Part shown: positions 48,831 through 61,543 of the stretch, piece after piece
How the letters are laid out: each line of letters opens with the position of its first letter
Numbering within the stretch: the first letter of the stretch is position 1
DNA from: Hydnum rufescens UP504
Lineage: Eukaryota > Basidiomycota > Agaricomycetes > Cantharellales > Hydnaceae
Assembly: GCA_014904985.1 (NCBI GenBank)
Contig: MU129062.1
Location: 62,001-126,000 of the forward strand
Direction of reading: 5' to 3'
Length of the DNA stretch: 64,000 nt
Notes under the pieces: generated by a model
Told to the model about the DNA's origin: nothing
What the model saw: the letters and a program-made list of their open reading frames with translations, nothing else
Database searches by the model: none
Translations under genes and position numbers: made by a program

Positions 48831-51570
48831 GAATTCCAATCAATTTGGCAACAACCCTCGCCTACCCAGTAGGTCAAGCACTAATGCAAAGAAGACTACC
48901 CTCTCTACCGTTCGCTGGGCTTTTGAAGACATTGTGATGGAAGACGTGTTGGAGCCAATCCAGATGTCACCTGACCCGTTTGATCCTGTCTTACACACCC
49001 CGGCCTTTATTCCCCATTGTCCTTGTATATTTATGGTAGATTCATCGTGTATGCCCCCCTGAATTATACCCTGTCTACCGACACGAGCGTAATCCCACAA
49101 GACGGGTAAGGGACCTGTAGTCCTTACTGTCTCTCAAAAATAAAGGGGGCAATATGCAAGAACAACATGCTGGTTGATCTATTTCTCTCTCTGTCCATAC
49201 TATTTCTGGCCGGGTGCGTTGAGTATAGACCTATCTCCCTGAATGGTCTCACTGGTGTGTGCAGGCATTCGGAAAGTCATCAGATTCTGATACCCGTCTT
49301 CGGATTAGGGCTTAAGATTCAGGGACAAATGGTAGGAGCGGCAGGTGGGTAGACAGGATTGCGACTGGAGATATGCGAAAGCCAGGTGAATACCTACCAA
49401 CTCAAAGTGTTCCGTGCCGGCCGTTTTGGCCTTCTAGATTGAAAAAAAAACGTCTTCCACCTCTCGCGACATGGAGTGGCTTGATAATGTCGATTTTCCC
49501 TGGCTTCATCCCGTCATTGACAGGAGGGCACATAGATGGTAGACGTCCCAGACCACGTACCCTCAGCACTCCCTTTAGTTGACATCGCACCATAGATAGG
49601 ATGTAAGAGGGTGTATTAGAACGCCTCAGTTACATGCGGCCGACATACTGGAGCATTAAATGCACACCGGCAGCATATCGCACAAAAGATTGCGAGAAAG
49701 AAGAGGAAAGATCACACCTTGAGTTCAGATTCAAAAAGTCAACGCGTGGAATGAAATGAGCTGTGGGAAAGCGGGCAGGCGCACGCCAGCAGTACTAATT
49801 GGAGTTTTCTTTCAAAGGCATTCGGACTTGGATTCATGGGTTGATATGCGGCCTAGAGCTTTCTGGCCATTTGGGAAACAAGAGACACAAAGCGACGCCA
49901 CTTGAAGGAAGTGCCAAACCTTAAATTGCACGCAGAGATGGCCATCTCACCTTATAAACCATGTAGAATTAGGCATGGTGCATTTGGCCTCCGAGATGGA
50001 GGTAGTGCACAGGAACTCGGAATCTTCTTCTCACAACCATACTGTCCATAAAAAACGGAGCGGAGTCGGAGCTAACCGAACTTTGGCAGCCATCGTCCCC
50101 CACGTTCTTGTCGTTTGGCGACAGTCTCGGCCGTCCATCGACGTTAGTGGGATTTGGGATGCTAGAGAAGACTTCTACCTCCTCGTTTGAAGCTAGTGTG
50201 CAGGTTTTTCTCGCGCATCTGCTATAGTCTGAGAGGCACATTTCGTTTGTTCGTTCTGCTACATAACCAATTGCGACTATTCGGATGCACAACGCCACAA
50301 TCGGGGTCCTCCAACCCCTGACCCCTGTGACTGACAGCACGCACAGGCGGGTCGGGTGTTCGTAACTAAAACAGAGGCCAAGCAAGTTGGGGGATCGTGT
50401 AGAGATATCTTCGTTCTCAACTTTGTGGGATGATATTGTGACCTTACCAAGAAACGGAGACGTGTGCGTGTGATTGGATCTCTCGTAGTTTTGTTTGAAG
50501 CACTAGCACACCCAAATGCATTTCTCTTTCTTGAATTGCCACTTCACCCGGCCTCCAGGTTTCCTCGCCTGATCTCGGGTGCAGGACGCCAATTGTAGAA
50601 TCACTCCGTTCGTGGCATGATATTTCACCAATCGAAGACATTTGGCAGGTCGTTTGTCTCACGTTCTCACGACAAATCAGCATCTTCTATTTCACGTAGG
50701 CGACATTTCCCCTGAGTCAGTACACTGGAAAGCCCATTATACAATGAGCGCGCTTTGGAGATACAGCATGCAGTCCCTGCATATCAAAGGTATTTCTCTC
50801 CCCTTGGATTTCCATGAACATCTCAAATCTCATTTGGACACCGTAATCTCTGCCTGAAATGCAAGTTATTTACATTTTTGACTATATATTGCCATCGCGA
50901 CGAATAATGCTATGCCCACCCACACTCTCACTTTCGTTTCGTTCATTCTGGTGATCAACGATCCGATAGATGCGAATCCCCGCGGATCCCCCCATTGCCC
51001 ATTTCACCTAATGTTGTTAATTTTCAATGATCCCAGGACATCTCTGTCTTTTGGGAGTCGCACCCTGTCGGAGAGTTGCTTCTGATCCATTTATCACGAG
51101 AACAGCAAACTTATGCAAATTAGCCCTTGGTGATGAGAAGCAAGTCTGAACCCAGTTCAAATAATTCTAATGGGACTAAATAGATAGACGAGCCGGTGCC
51201 CCCGCCTCTGCTATTCGAGAGAATAGTCGTATTTCAGCTCTCCAAATAATAAATGGCTGCTCATCGCGTTCTCAATGTACAGTAATTTTCATTGTGTCCC
51301 CGTGGCTCGGTCCCAGATTGCCTGATCAGGATATTGTTTATTCAAAGAACACTATATCTCTATGGAATGGCTGTTACAGATCTCGTTGAAATGTAAACCG
51401 TAGATACAGTGTATGCGGATGAAATAGGAGACTCGGCATTTGCCGGCGTTGAGTCGAAGGACATTCAAAATCGACGCGACCAACGCAAGTTTGACGAGCA
51501 CAAAGAGGGCCGCTCGATGACCGCGGCCCTTATCCCCTTCGACTCTCTGATACGATCACAGCCATTTACA
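48831..51570. other. 2.7-kb interval without a recognisable gene
   Basis: The longest gene-poor stretch in the window. Open frames of 60-140 codons exist on both strands, for example minus 49969-50385 and minus 50444-50683. The second has a plausible protein-like run (GEISCHERSDSTIGVLHPRSG ... LQTKLREIQSHAH), but I cannot place it in a family or extend it by splicing. A plus frame at 48840-49061 overlaps the MFS promoter. The right third (50880-51560) is AT-rich and looks non-coding, and should include the NudE promoter. Confidence 0.4.
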
Positions 51571-53500
51571 ATGAATGGGAAAGTAGATATTGCCGATGAG
51601 CCCCCGTATGCACTGTTCTTGTTTACTCATTCGACGCGCCAACACTCCTTGGTGTCACTATAGATCTGACGAGGATTGGAAAGCGAAATACGAAGAAATG
51701 GTGGAAACTCTAGCGGAAGCCGAGTCCCTTCTCGCCGATTTTCAAACGAACAGCAAGGAACTAGAAGAAGAGATGGGAAAGGACCTCGACCAAGCCGAGA
51801 AAGCCAAAGAAGAGATGAAGAACAAACTTAGCAGAGCCGAAACCGATCGAGATGATTGGAAGGTATTATGATATCTCTAGTATTCCCCATCCCATATTGA
51901 CCGGTTATCTGCAGAATAAATTTATGAATTTACAAACCACGCACACGAAGACCGTCACTTCGTTACAGCGCGAACTGGAAGCACTACGGGAGAGCTTGAA
52001 AATAACCAAGATTCAACTGCGTGATTTAGAGATGGGGAACGACGATTTAGAACGACATGAACGGTATGTCTTCGCACTCAAAGTATTAGTGGAGCGATTG
52101 CTGAATGATGTTTTAAGGGCTGTCCTTTCTTCTCTGGAGGATCTAGAGGGGAAATATGCCCGCGCATTGGAAGAGAAAATTCTCTTGGAGCACGAACTAC
52201 AGGATAGAGCATCCATGGAAGAGACACTGCAGCGTTTGCGGGATGAATTGCGAGGTCCCATATCTCCTTTCATACCCTTCGATCAAAGTTGCTAAAGTAT
52301 TATTACAGATACAACCTCGGAGGTCTCTGTTCTCAAAGAGAAGCTGGAGCGTGCCGAGGCCGCTCCGTAACAAGTAGCTCTCCAGAAGCCGAGCTACAAC
52401 TTATACTAGGCTCTGAGCGATCGGCAGCAACACCCGAGTCACTTCTCGAGGAGCCCCTTCCTTCAGATGATCTTCAATTGTCTGACTTGGAGCCTCGAAC
52501 ACCTAGTAATCCAGAGCCCGAAGCCGAAATCGTGGCTGGTCAATCAGCCTTACTGGCCCGTGCGGGTTTCGCTTCGCCCACAACTACGACTGGCTTTTCA
52601 CGGTCTGGAGCTTTGCCATCCTCCCCCTCTAGATTGCCAGCACCTGCCCCGCGCCGCCCTCTCGCCACTAATATTGCCAATGCCGGACCTACGACCCCTA
52701 TTATGAGACCTAATGGGAATCGTACAGTGTCTAATGCAACCACTGCGTCGGCGGTGGCCGCCCGATCCAAGGGCATGCAGATGGTTAGCGATATGCGTTC
52801 CCGTGTTAAAACGTTGGAGCAGCGCATTCAAAGTCGGGTGCCGCGCATTCGCAAGCCAAGTATGCGTCTCGGCGATTTAGATGGTGCAAGACGCGGCTCT
52901 GGGGAACGGGATAGATCTACGACGGAAAGTCCAGGCTGGGTGTTGATCACTCAGGAAGCGAGTCCGACTAAGCTTCAGAAGGACAGTGGTGCTTGGAGTC
53001 CACCCCCATCTTCTTTCCGGCCCGCAGTTTCGACGTCAACACTTAAACCACCAGCAGGCTCATCAAATAGTCTATCTGCATCCCAAATGCCTCTATTGGC
53101 ATCTACGAACTCAAGATCTATATCACGAACAGGCAGACCAAACTCATCTGTAGCCCAGCACGGGCCACGATCGGTGACACCGACCCATCTTTCGATTCCC
53201 ACAGAAGCGTCGAAACAGCCCGCGAGGCGCTCATCGCTGAGCGCATCGCTCCACCCTCCCATGTCATCACGAACACGACCACCCTCGACGAATATGCCAT
53301 CGCGACCCCCACTTCCCTCCATGCATACGCCCCCGCCCGCGGTTCCTACCCCATTACCGGCCGGACGAGGCTCACAGCTTCCAACGCGATCCGGTTCGAG
53401 CCTAGGGATGAGTACGCGCAACGCTCTATCGATGAGCAAAATAGGTCGCCCCAGCTCCCTAACCGGACCCCCACGGTCAGGCCCTAGAGCGGAAGAATGA
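51571..53500 (+). CDS. NudE homologue (dynein/LIS1 partner)
   Basis: NudE-family proteins (NDE1/NDEL1; RO11 in Neurospora) bind LIS1 and dynein and are needed for nuclear positioning along hyphae. Start MNGKVDIADEPP at 51571; an intron of about 58 nt leads to SDEDWKAKYEEMVETLAEAES. A long coiled coil follows across three or four exons (about residues 12-190): LLADFQTNSKELEEEMG, TSLQRELEALRESLKITK, ALEEKILLEHELQ, RLRDELRDTTSEVSVLKEKLE. The C-terminal 380 residues are Ser/Pro/Arg-rich and disordered, with a conserved-looking island SKGMQMVSDMRSRVKTLEQRI. The stop is at 53498-53500. The N-terminal coiled coil carries the LIS1-binding part in known members. Confidence 0.88.
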
Positions 53501-53846
53501 GTGGCTGAGGAGTGTACGTACTTTATGTGATTGATTTCGATTGCTCAGGTGTGCTTTCTGGATGTAATGATAATGAACATGCGAATAATTGACTTTTATG
53601 AGACTGGATGACTGTATGTTTGCCGTTCCCTAGGGAACTGTCCATGGGTGCAGAGGCACGCCCTGGCCACCTAGTGATGTTGATTTGAAAGGCCGCGGTG
53701 TTGCCATAATTCTCCCAAAATAAATATCTCCTTGAATTAACCACTGTATAGGTTTCGATTCAGAGAGTTCCTTTCCGGCTCGTTTAAGATGCCATGATCA
53801 TCCGTCTCTTTGATTTCCCATCCGCCCCCGTGGTGCTCTCGCAGCC
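53501..53846. other. Intergenic spacer between NudE and the kinase gene
   Basis: No coding sequence is recognised. It should hold the NudE polyadenylation region (AT-rich, 53510-53600) and the kinase promoter. Confidence 0.45.
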
Positions 53847-55417
53847 ATGCTCTCCCTCAACTCTGTCATCGACGACGGCAGATTCCAACTTGTTGACACC
53901 ATTGGCAAGGGCGCCACCGCCATTACGTACCTGGGCTATGACTCTCGCTCCACCACCACGAAGCCAAAGCACTATGCCGTGAAATGTCTCTCCGCGTGAA
54001 AACCGATAGCACTGTTCTGAAGCGCGAGATACGCCTTCATAAATTAGTTTGTACACACCCCGGGATCGTTACCATCCGTCGATCGCTCGTAGAAGGCCCA
54101 TTCCAGCTGCTTATCATGGATTACTATGCCGATGGGGACCTCTTCTACCAGATTACACAGTGCCGTACGATGGTATTCCTCGTTTTCGACTGCTACTCTC
54201 GCTGACGACTTGCAATTAGATCGATATTTTGGAGAAGTCGATCTCATCCGCGATGTCTACCTGCAAATCGTAGACGCCGTGAGCTATTGTCATAGTCTGG
54301 GTGTATTCCATCGTGATCTGAAGCCAGAGAACATTCTCTGCCGTGCGGGTGGTACAAAAGTTGTTGTGGCGGATTTTGGTCTTGCGACCCTTGACGTCGT
54401 CAGTACCGATCTGCGCGTCGGCAGTGCATATTATATCAGTCCAGGTATGGATATTTTCTTATTTCCTGCCCCCTTGGTAACGCAATTCCGAGCACTCTCG
54501 AATATTATGAATTAGAATGCAATTCCGGTCCGTTATACTCAACGCCGGGAATGACGTTTGGTCTCTAGGTGAGGATCCCGGCTGGAAGTGATCAATGCTT
54601 TGGGAACTTTACCCATCATCTCTGTTCGCCGTTCTATTGGCTGACGCTTATCATCAGGCGTGATTTTGATGAACCTTGCGTATGGACGCAACCCATGGGC
54701 TCGAGCCGAGCTCTCTGACGACACTTTTCGGGAATTTGTGAATGACCCGGAGTATCTCACTTCCATCTTGCCGATACCGCCTCCAGTCCAAGGGTGTTCC
54801 GTGGATTATTGGCGCTTGATCCTAGCCGGAGAATATCGCTTGCAGAATTGCACCGAGCTATTTCGGGAGTGGAGCGATTCATGTTGAATCCGAAAGACTT
54901 GCCCGATGCCAAGCTGGAAGCTAGAAACGTGGCCGTGGGGATATTGGAGACCATCGCTGCTCGCCAGCAGATGAAGAACGCCGACGCCTTCGTTCCCGAA
55001 GTACACCGCACTGTTGCACTCGACCCCAGGCCATCGCTCCACGCGTCGCCACTGGAACCTCCATCGCCTCAGCCCCGTCCTTTCGCTATGCCGCCTGCAG
55101 CACAGTCTTCACAACGGATCAGAAGATCATTGCCTCAACTCATGTTCCGAAGGGCGACGTCCTTCAGAGACTCTACCGGTTCGGATTCATCTTCGTCTAG
55201 CTCGCCCCTTACACCCCAGACCGTTGAGCCAGATTGTTTTCCATCACCACCCCCTATATCGCGCCAGGCGCGGGTGTCTGCTGAGGTAATAGTTCCGGGC
55301 CAATCGAACATTTCGCGGAGCCGGGACGCATTCGCACACGGTGTATATGGTTCTATCGACGAGGAAGAAGACGGGTTTCTCGGGGCGCCTTTGGCGCGTA
55401 CGGGCGCCCGCCTCTGA
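53847..55417 (+). CDS. Ran1/Pat1-like serine/threonine protein kinase
   Basis: Start [16 protein letters not shown] at 53847. Kinase motifs: glycine loop [17 protein letters not shown]-type lysine in HYAVKCL, the HPGIV turn, hinge [15 protein letters not shown] (typical of the fungal RAN1 group), FLQI-like [16 protein letters not shown], catalytic [48 protein letters not shown], and the [11 protein letters not shown] end of the C-lobe. After the domain comes a Ser/Pro-rich tail of about 170 residues. In fission yeast Ran1/Pat1 blocks mating and meiosis; members of this group also act in nutrient responses, so the role here is open. Frame changes are needed after KCL (about 53990) and near 54790. 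The first would otherwise give an in-frame TGA. Confidence 0.88.
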
Positions 55418-56171
55418 TGAGATACGATATTAATGATAAAAGGGCTTCAACGCCGTCCGACTCACGATCATGCGGTCCTTTTCTACAATAAAGATAGGTG
55501 ATCTTTGATATCAGGACATGGATGTGTAAGTCATGTTAGGTGTACCAAAGCGTGTTGTACATGTATTTAGAAAGTTGTGGTCTGTATTTTTAAGGGACGC
55601 CAATGGGACACAAGGTCAGATTCAATGAAGCTGGACCATCTGGTCGGAGTATGCAGGCTCCATGGACGCAGATTCTCGCCTGTCCTGGTCGTAGCGTGCC
55701 TACAGGCCTGTCACAGGACCATCCATGTATATTAAGCCTTCACCTTAATGATGGCTCCCTGACTGGTCCGATTTCAAATTCCAAGACCAGCTTGGACTGG
55801 ACTCTACTTCTTGGGCTGTCTTCTACAGGATTCCTGGCCGCATAGCGAGTACTCAACTCCTGCGCAGAGACTTTGCGCCTTTTCTCTTAATGTACTAGAC
55901 CTACTGCTTACAGCCACACAGAGAAGCCCTGCGGCACAATGATCTGGTTGGCCGTAGCTTATCGTGTCAGTTATAATTTTGATAACATACCTGCTTTGTC
56001 CGCGCCATCAGCGGCGTGCGTAATTTCGTAATTTTTCCCACAGTACGTGACTTTTCCACTCCATTTCAACAAGCGATATGGTATGTGTTCCATTCTTTCT
56101 CTTCCTATCGGTTGCAAGGGGGGGGGCGCTCTTATTCGTCCCACACAACTCTCTTCTTCTTCAAGTTCCAC
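55418..56171. other. Intergenic region, no gene seen
   Basis: Only short frames; the one at 55603-55845 (80 codons) has no recognisable features. The right end, with a G8 run near 56120, may be the promoter copied with the fumarase duplicate. Confidence 0.4.
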
Positions 56172-58193
56172 ATGTTCAGGCTTGGCATTCTATCTACCCG
56201 CACGGCAGCACTCCCAGTCTGGACCAGGATTCTACAATGAGTGAGATACCTTTGGTGAACTAATGGTTCCCGCCACACGCCACTGGGGCCCGGACTGGGC
56301 AGTTCGTGGAGCATATTGTAATTTTCTTATCATGCTTCTGAAATTTTCTGCTCCCCCACCTACCACTTGACACGGATTCTCATTGACTTTCCAATCGAAC
56401 AATCCCTAGCTTTTTGCAGAACTTTGATATCGGTGGCCCAACTGAGTGCCTACCATTACTCCTGACAAGGTGTTCAGTCAAGAAGACCACAGCCAGGCTG
56501 CTGGTGATGTGGGTGCACGCCCATGCCTCCCTTTATTCGCGTCCCATCCCCACTCGCGTTCGTTATTATCTGACAAATACCTTGTAATCATCGTTGAGCG
56601 GATTTCTGTTTCTGGCCGGCCGTGTTATAGGTTATTTCTGGGAAACTTATTGACGAATTCCCATTGGTAGTGTTCCAAACAGGGAGCGGAACACAAAGTA
56701 ATATGAGTGCGAATAAAGTGAGAGTGTCTTTCCCTTTCATTTCTCATATATGATGGTGGCAACACGTACGTATTGATGCCGTCACTCTGAGGCTATCTCG
56801 AATCCCGCGATTGAGACTTCGGCCGAGGGAGCTCGGGTCGCCGACACTCATACACCCTAATGACCACGTTAACATGAGTCAAAGCAATAATGATGCGTCT
56901 GTCATCTTGGACTGTGCATCCTGCCTTCAAACACTTACTGAAATATGTTTTTACTAGTTTCCTGACGCAGCAATGCGCATCGCGACCGTCCTCGAGATTC
57001 CACGGGGACTCATCCCGCCATTCAAGGAATCCCACGATGAGATGCCAAATCCAAGGCCTTTGATCACATTAAAATCGGGCGGACACATTTGCAGGATGCG
57101 GCACCATTTGTCCTTGCGCCGGAATTCACTGGTTACGTGCAACAGGCGAAGAACGGTATCTCCAGAGCAGAGCAGATCCTCTCCCGCTAAGGTATGCTTG
57201 AACAAGGTGGAACTGCGCTTAGTATGGTAAGTCCTCTGGGACTCTGGTGTCGCACTTGGAGATTGGTTTGCGGACTGGGCTCTGACATCACGATGAGAGC
57301 AGGATTTAAATACTAAATAGTGATTCGACATGAAGATTGCGGTGGAAATCTCGAATATTACTGGGCACCAATTTATCTCTGGTTCGTGGCGCTTGGCATT
57401 CACGACAAAGGGGAAGAGTGATTATGCTCATGGTTTGGGCCGGAATAGTTTGAAGCGCTTGCGAGTCACGACGCTCTAGTGGAAAGCACATGGTGCATTG
57501 AATGCTGTGGCCGTGTCGTCCATCAAGATCGCGAACGACATCCGGTGCCTGTGGTCAGGGCCACGATGTGGCTTGGGTCTTTCCGAGAATGAGCAGGGGT
57601 CATCTGTTATGCCTGGCGAGGTGAATCCCACAGTACCCACACAGTGTGAGGCACTGACCATGGTTGCAGCCCATGTGATGGGTAGCAACGCTACAGTCTC
57701 GATTTCTGGAAGTACGGGACGATTTGAGGTTGGTAACGTATTTCCACGCACATCCATCATCGAATCGCTCATCCGAAGCTTTCCGCCTCAGCTGAACGTG
57801 TTCAAGCTACTACCATCAAGAATGTTTTGCAGTCTATTCGATTGCGGCTTCCGCCTACGATTGTAACATCCCTACATCCATTGACCCGTTCTCATCTCTA
57901 GCTTCACTTTCAGGAATTGTAGTTGGCATCCAGGCGAACGAGAAGAGGATCAACCAACATGTGAATAATTCAGGCACACTGGCTACGATCTTAAACAGTC
58001 ATATGGGATATGATAGTGCGTGACAGTCCCCATATGTGCTCCGGATGAGGTCCCAATAAATTGTGCTTGGAGATGTGGCCAAGTGTCGAAGAAGGCGACG
58101 GCGGCGCTTGGTTTGCTCGCGCCCGGAGAGTCCGGTGGGCAAGTGCGAGCAGAGTTGATCCTGTATCCAGAGCTTGAAGTCGTGGCTCCGTAG
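56172..58193 (+). pseudogene. Fumarase (class II) pseudogene, nearly full length
   Basis: Decayed copy of mitochondrial/cytosolic fumarase, which hydrates fumarate to malate in the citric acid cycle. A presequence-like N-terminus is kept (MFRLGILSTRTAALPVWTR). Then come [32 protein letters not shown] (about 56635-56700), [57 protein letters not shown] followed by an in-frame TAA (about 57188), [40 protein letters not shown], and the signature as [18 protein letters not shown]. The signature lysine is Glu and three residues are inserted. The end reads ANEKRINQHVNNSGTLATIL, HMGYDSA and AALGLLAPGE. At least five frame breaks plus the stop exclude function. It lies just upstream of PEX11. Confidence 0.92.
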
Positions 58194-58355
58194 AGTTCCC
58201 CGTAGACTAGAGCCCTAATAAAAATATTTAGATCTCCCAGTCTCTAAACACGCGAGAGCCTCGGTACTTTTTTCCCACACTTCACCCGGATTCCGGTCTA
58301 TCGACTCCCGCCCGACCTACCACCGTTTTCAATTTCTCTATTCTCATCCACGATC

Positions 58356-59516
58356 ATGGCAGACCTCGCCAGCCAGCTCGTCTTCCACCCCATCCTCAAT
58401 CGCAGCTTGAAGCTCTGGGCCACCACCGTCGGCCGCGACAAGGTCCGTTAGATCCAACCGACTGTGAGTAACTCTCGCTGAGAATCCCAACTTTCCTTTC
58501 TCGTTGGAAAACCCCAGACGTATCGCCTCGTCCAATATTTCTCTCGATTCCTTGCTTGGTACTTGCTCTTCTGGGCCGGAAGGAGCAAGCCGCACGGTAC
58601 AATGCTCTCAAGTCTGCCCTTGGCAGCGGTCGAAAGCGTGAGTACCGCGATGTAATCGTGAGGATGTGTGGCCTGTCATAACCGCCCGCGTCCTGCAGTC
58701 ATGCGGCTGTTCAAGCCATCGAGCACGCCCAAGCCGCACTTCGCGCGGCATCTACACCTGAGCATCCTTTCGAGCAATATACTGCGATCGGGAGACAACT
58801 TGGGTATTTTGGATACCTGTCTCTCGATATGGTCGTCTGGGTGCGTATCGACCCGCTCACATCCCCTCATTACCTCCACCCCCTCCTCTTCAAGGTCGTG
58901 TGGCCCTGCTGCTCATCCAGTGGAAATTACGATTCTCGATAGGCTAATTCTATCAAATTCCTCTCCCTTTCGCCGGAGACCGCCAAGAAGGTCAACCTTA
59001 CTTCCCAACGCTTGTGGCTCAGCGGTATTCTCTTCAGTATCGTGCATAGCGCCGCCAAATCGGCCCGCATCACCCAACAGGTCAGGAAACTGCGCGAGGC
59101 GGGTTCCGTGGCCGAAAAGGATCCCAAAGACCAGGTCGATCTCAAAGCCCAGGCCGCCACATTGAAAAAGTGCGTTCCCTTAGGGGTATATGGATTTTTT
59201 TGAACAAGCTGATTTCGTGGGGGGTTTTCCTTTCACCTTGATCCTTTTATGCAGGGCATATGCAGCTTCGCAGTATCAACTCATACAAGACTCCTTGGAC
59301 ATCTGGCTACCGGTTACAAATCTCCAATTCGTTCAGCTCAACGATGGTGTTCTTGGTATTATTGGGTACGCTTTCTTTTTTCCTTTTGTTTTGCGGGGCA
59401 CTTCATGCAATCGCTCTCGTCTCCCAACCTCCAACTCACTTTCTCCTTTCACTTTCTTCCCCAGCACCATCACGTCAATCATGGCACTCCGCCTAAACTG
59501 GGCGAAAACCGCTTAA
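58356..59516 (+). CDS. PEX11: PEX11, peroxisomal membrane-shaping protein
   Basis: Promotes peroxisome elongation and division. Starts MADLASQLVFHPILNRSLKLW at 58356; after an intron, TYRLVQYFSRFLAWYLL. A frame change near 58575 then gives KEQAARYNALKSALGSGRK. Further exons: KPIEHAQAALRAASTPEHPFEQYTAIGRQLGYFGYLSLDMVVW, ANSIKFLSLSPETAKKVNLTSQRLWLSGILFSIVH, DQVDLKAQAATLKK, YQLIQDSLDIWLPVTNLQFVQLNDGVLGIIG, and TITSIMALRLNW. These follow the PEX11 pattern along its whole length (about 250 residues), with the two amphipathic/membrane regions in the expected places. Five introns, the third about 96 nt. In filamentous fungi the gene is usually induced on fatty acids; no regulatory site was identified here. 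Confidence 0.9.
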
Positions 59517-60186
59517 AATGTCTCATCTTATATTGACATCTCCGGTCGTATGTCTCTTCGCGTGCGGTTGATTTATACCTTCCCTGTTTTACTGTCATAA
59601 TTAAATTGCTACTCTGGACATGGTGTTACGCCACGAACGACGTGCAATAAAGAAGACATCCATGACCGCAGACTCAAGATCCTTCAATCCGAGATACCAC
59701 ACCTAGGAGTCCTCACTTACATGGTGTCCGCTTCACTTTCATCGTGGGATCGTTGCAGAGATCAGAAGCAGCGTTCATCTGCGGGTAGTCTTGCGTCCCA
59801 GGGAATGGTTATTCAGTCATCGTTTTGTCGTGCGTGCCCCTGAGGTTGATGAACTTGGAAGTGCACTCAGAGCCTGAGTCGGTTCCAAAGAAATCAGTAC
59901 TCTTTATTTCGCCTTCTGAGTCCAGGAGATGAGTTCTCCATTCGTCATACCCAAGTACAAGTCAGCCTTCATGGATGAGGCTATCTGGGACAGATCTAGC
60001 ATGTCAGACAGTGAGACACGGCGGAGGAAAAAGCGTATGTCGCAGCCTTAGCCGGCGAACGCCGGCCCACTAGGCATTGCCGAATCCCAAAGATAGGCTT
60101 CTGATTCAAGGACTCAAGTCCACTACCCTCAAATGGAGTCCGAAAAGACATCAGCCATTGAGTAGAGAGAATGTGGCTCCAACGGC
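59517..60186. other. Region upstream of the HNH gene
   Basis: Short open frames only. The first exon or exons of the HNH-domain gene may lie here but cannot be placed. No repeats were noticed. Confidence 0.35.
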
Positions 60187-61543
60187 AACAGCTCAGTTTA
60201 TGTACCTGCGAGTGGGCCAAAGTCTTGTTCCCCGATGATTCTCGCTGGCCTGCCCCCACTCGTCATTTGTATCTCCTTGAGGGCACATTTTCAGACATCA
60301 GTCGATATGCTGGTACAACGGTAGATTGGATGATTAAAGTTGCTTATTTCATGTGCGGGACTACCGGCTAACTTTATACTCACACAACAGGGACAGCACC
60401 CGATTGGTATCACTTTTAGACCGAGGATCCAGCTGGCGACAAGTGTTCCCGGGTGACCCCTGGTCCCTGGAATCTATGAATTCGAGCCGACGAGAATTGT
60501 CCCCTTGTCCAAAATAATTACACGTGACACCCATTCGGTGGTCGACCCGGGCTGCCAAGATGCTGTAAATTTCAGCAAAGCTATCAGGCTACGCGATGAT
60601 GATAAATGTGTCATATCCAATTCGTCGATGATGCTCTTCACGTCTCATCTCATACCCAAGCGGATCGGCTCGGATGGTGCGAAAGACATCGTGGAAAGGT
60701 TCTGTGGAGCGCAGGCAGCTGTTGGAATTGATAAATTTGATCCGAGGATAGGTATTCTTCTAAATACTTACATGGATTCACTTGTGGTTCATTTGCACCT
60801 TGGTTTCTATCCATGTCGCTGTGACTTGCTATCTTACTGATAACATGATGGCATTTAGGGAAATACATATGCCTTCACAACTTTCACCCCACTTGTCCAG
60901 AGCTGTTAATCTCTGGCCAGCCTCCCAACCCCGTATACGCCCACTTAACACCCCTTCACCGATGCCTCGCGACACTTTCAGCCCGTGACAGACGAGTACC
61001 TTTTCCCCCGCCACGCGTATTTGACTGGCATTACTTAAAGTGTGTCGTCAAAGCCTTCGTACTTCGCACTACAAGAATTCCCCCGACATTCAATTCTTCG
61101 TCTATCCTTTCAAAAGACCCTATCAGGTTTCGGATGACGGGTACCCGGACAATGACGAGGACGACGAGTACTCGGACTATGACGAGTACGTCCGTGACGA
61201 GTACAAACAGTACAGGTGCATCGACGAGTACAAAGAGTGCATGTGCGACGACGAGACCGAGCTACCTTATTCGTCATTGCTCTTTGACCTATTTCTGAGA
61301 GCAAGCGGAACGACAGTTGGCCCTAAAACGTCACGAAGAAATCGGCGCTGGTCCTCTGGGATCCAATCTGACCTTGAGAGGTTGCTTGTCTTCCCGCCGT
61401 GGTTGAATCTGGGTCTGACCGTGCCTCTAGCTCCACAGACGTGGATTAATCGGCGCACCCTCGCCGTCCCGGTCCATCAGCGGCTCGGTTTGTGCAAAGA
61501 AATAGTTTATCATGGCAACTTTTTTTTTTTCAGTGCATTATAA
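60187..61543 (+). CDS. Fungal HNH nuclease-domain protein, frame-broken
   Basis: Recognised from YEFEPTRIVPLSKIITRDTHS (about 60475-60540) followed by the HNH core: AIRLRDDDKCVISN, then TSHLIPKRIGSDGAKDIVERF, KFDPRIGILLN and DSLVVHLHLGFYP. The H of SHLIP, the N of GILLN and the H of VVHLH fit the HNH metal-binding pattern. After an intron (about 60814-60859) come a proline-rich stretch and FDWHYLKCVVKAF, the usual C-terminal landmark. A frame change near 61065 gives SPDIQFFVYPFKRP and a very acidic tyrosine-rich tail with DEY repeats. The 5' end is only partly visible. Such proteins form large families in Agaricomycetes. Their targets are unknown; mobile-DNA or defence roles are speculation. 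Confidence 0.72.
61137..61262 (+). repeat. Short imperfect tandem repeat encoding DEY units
   Basis: The octamer GACGAGTA and near copies recur about six times over 126 bp, at uneven spacing of roughly 15-30 bp. Read in frame within the HNH gene tail they give a run of DEY, DEYV, DEYK and similar units. The uneven spacing suggests selection for acidic/tyrosine content rather than a fresh microsatellite. Confidence 0.6.
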
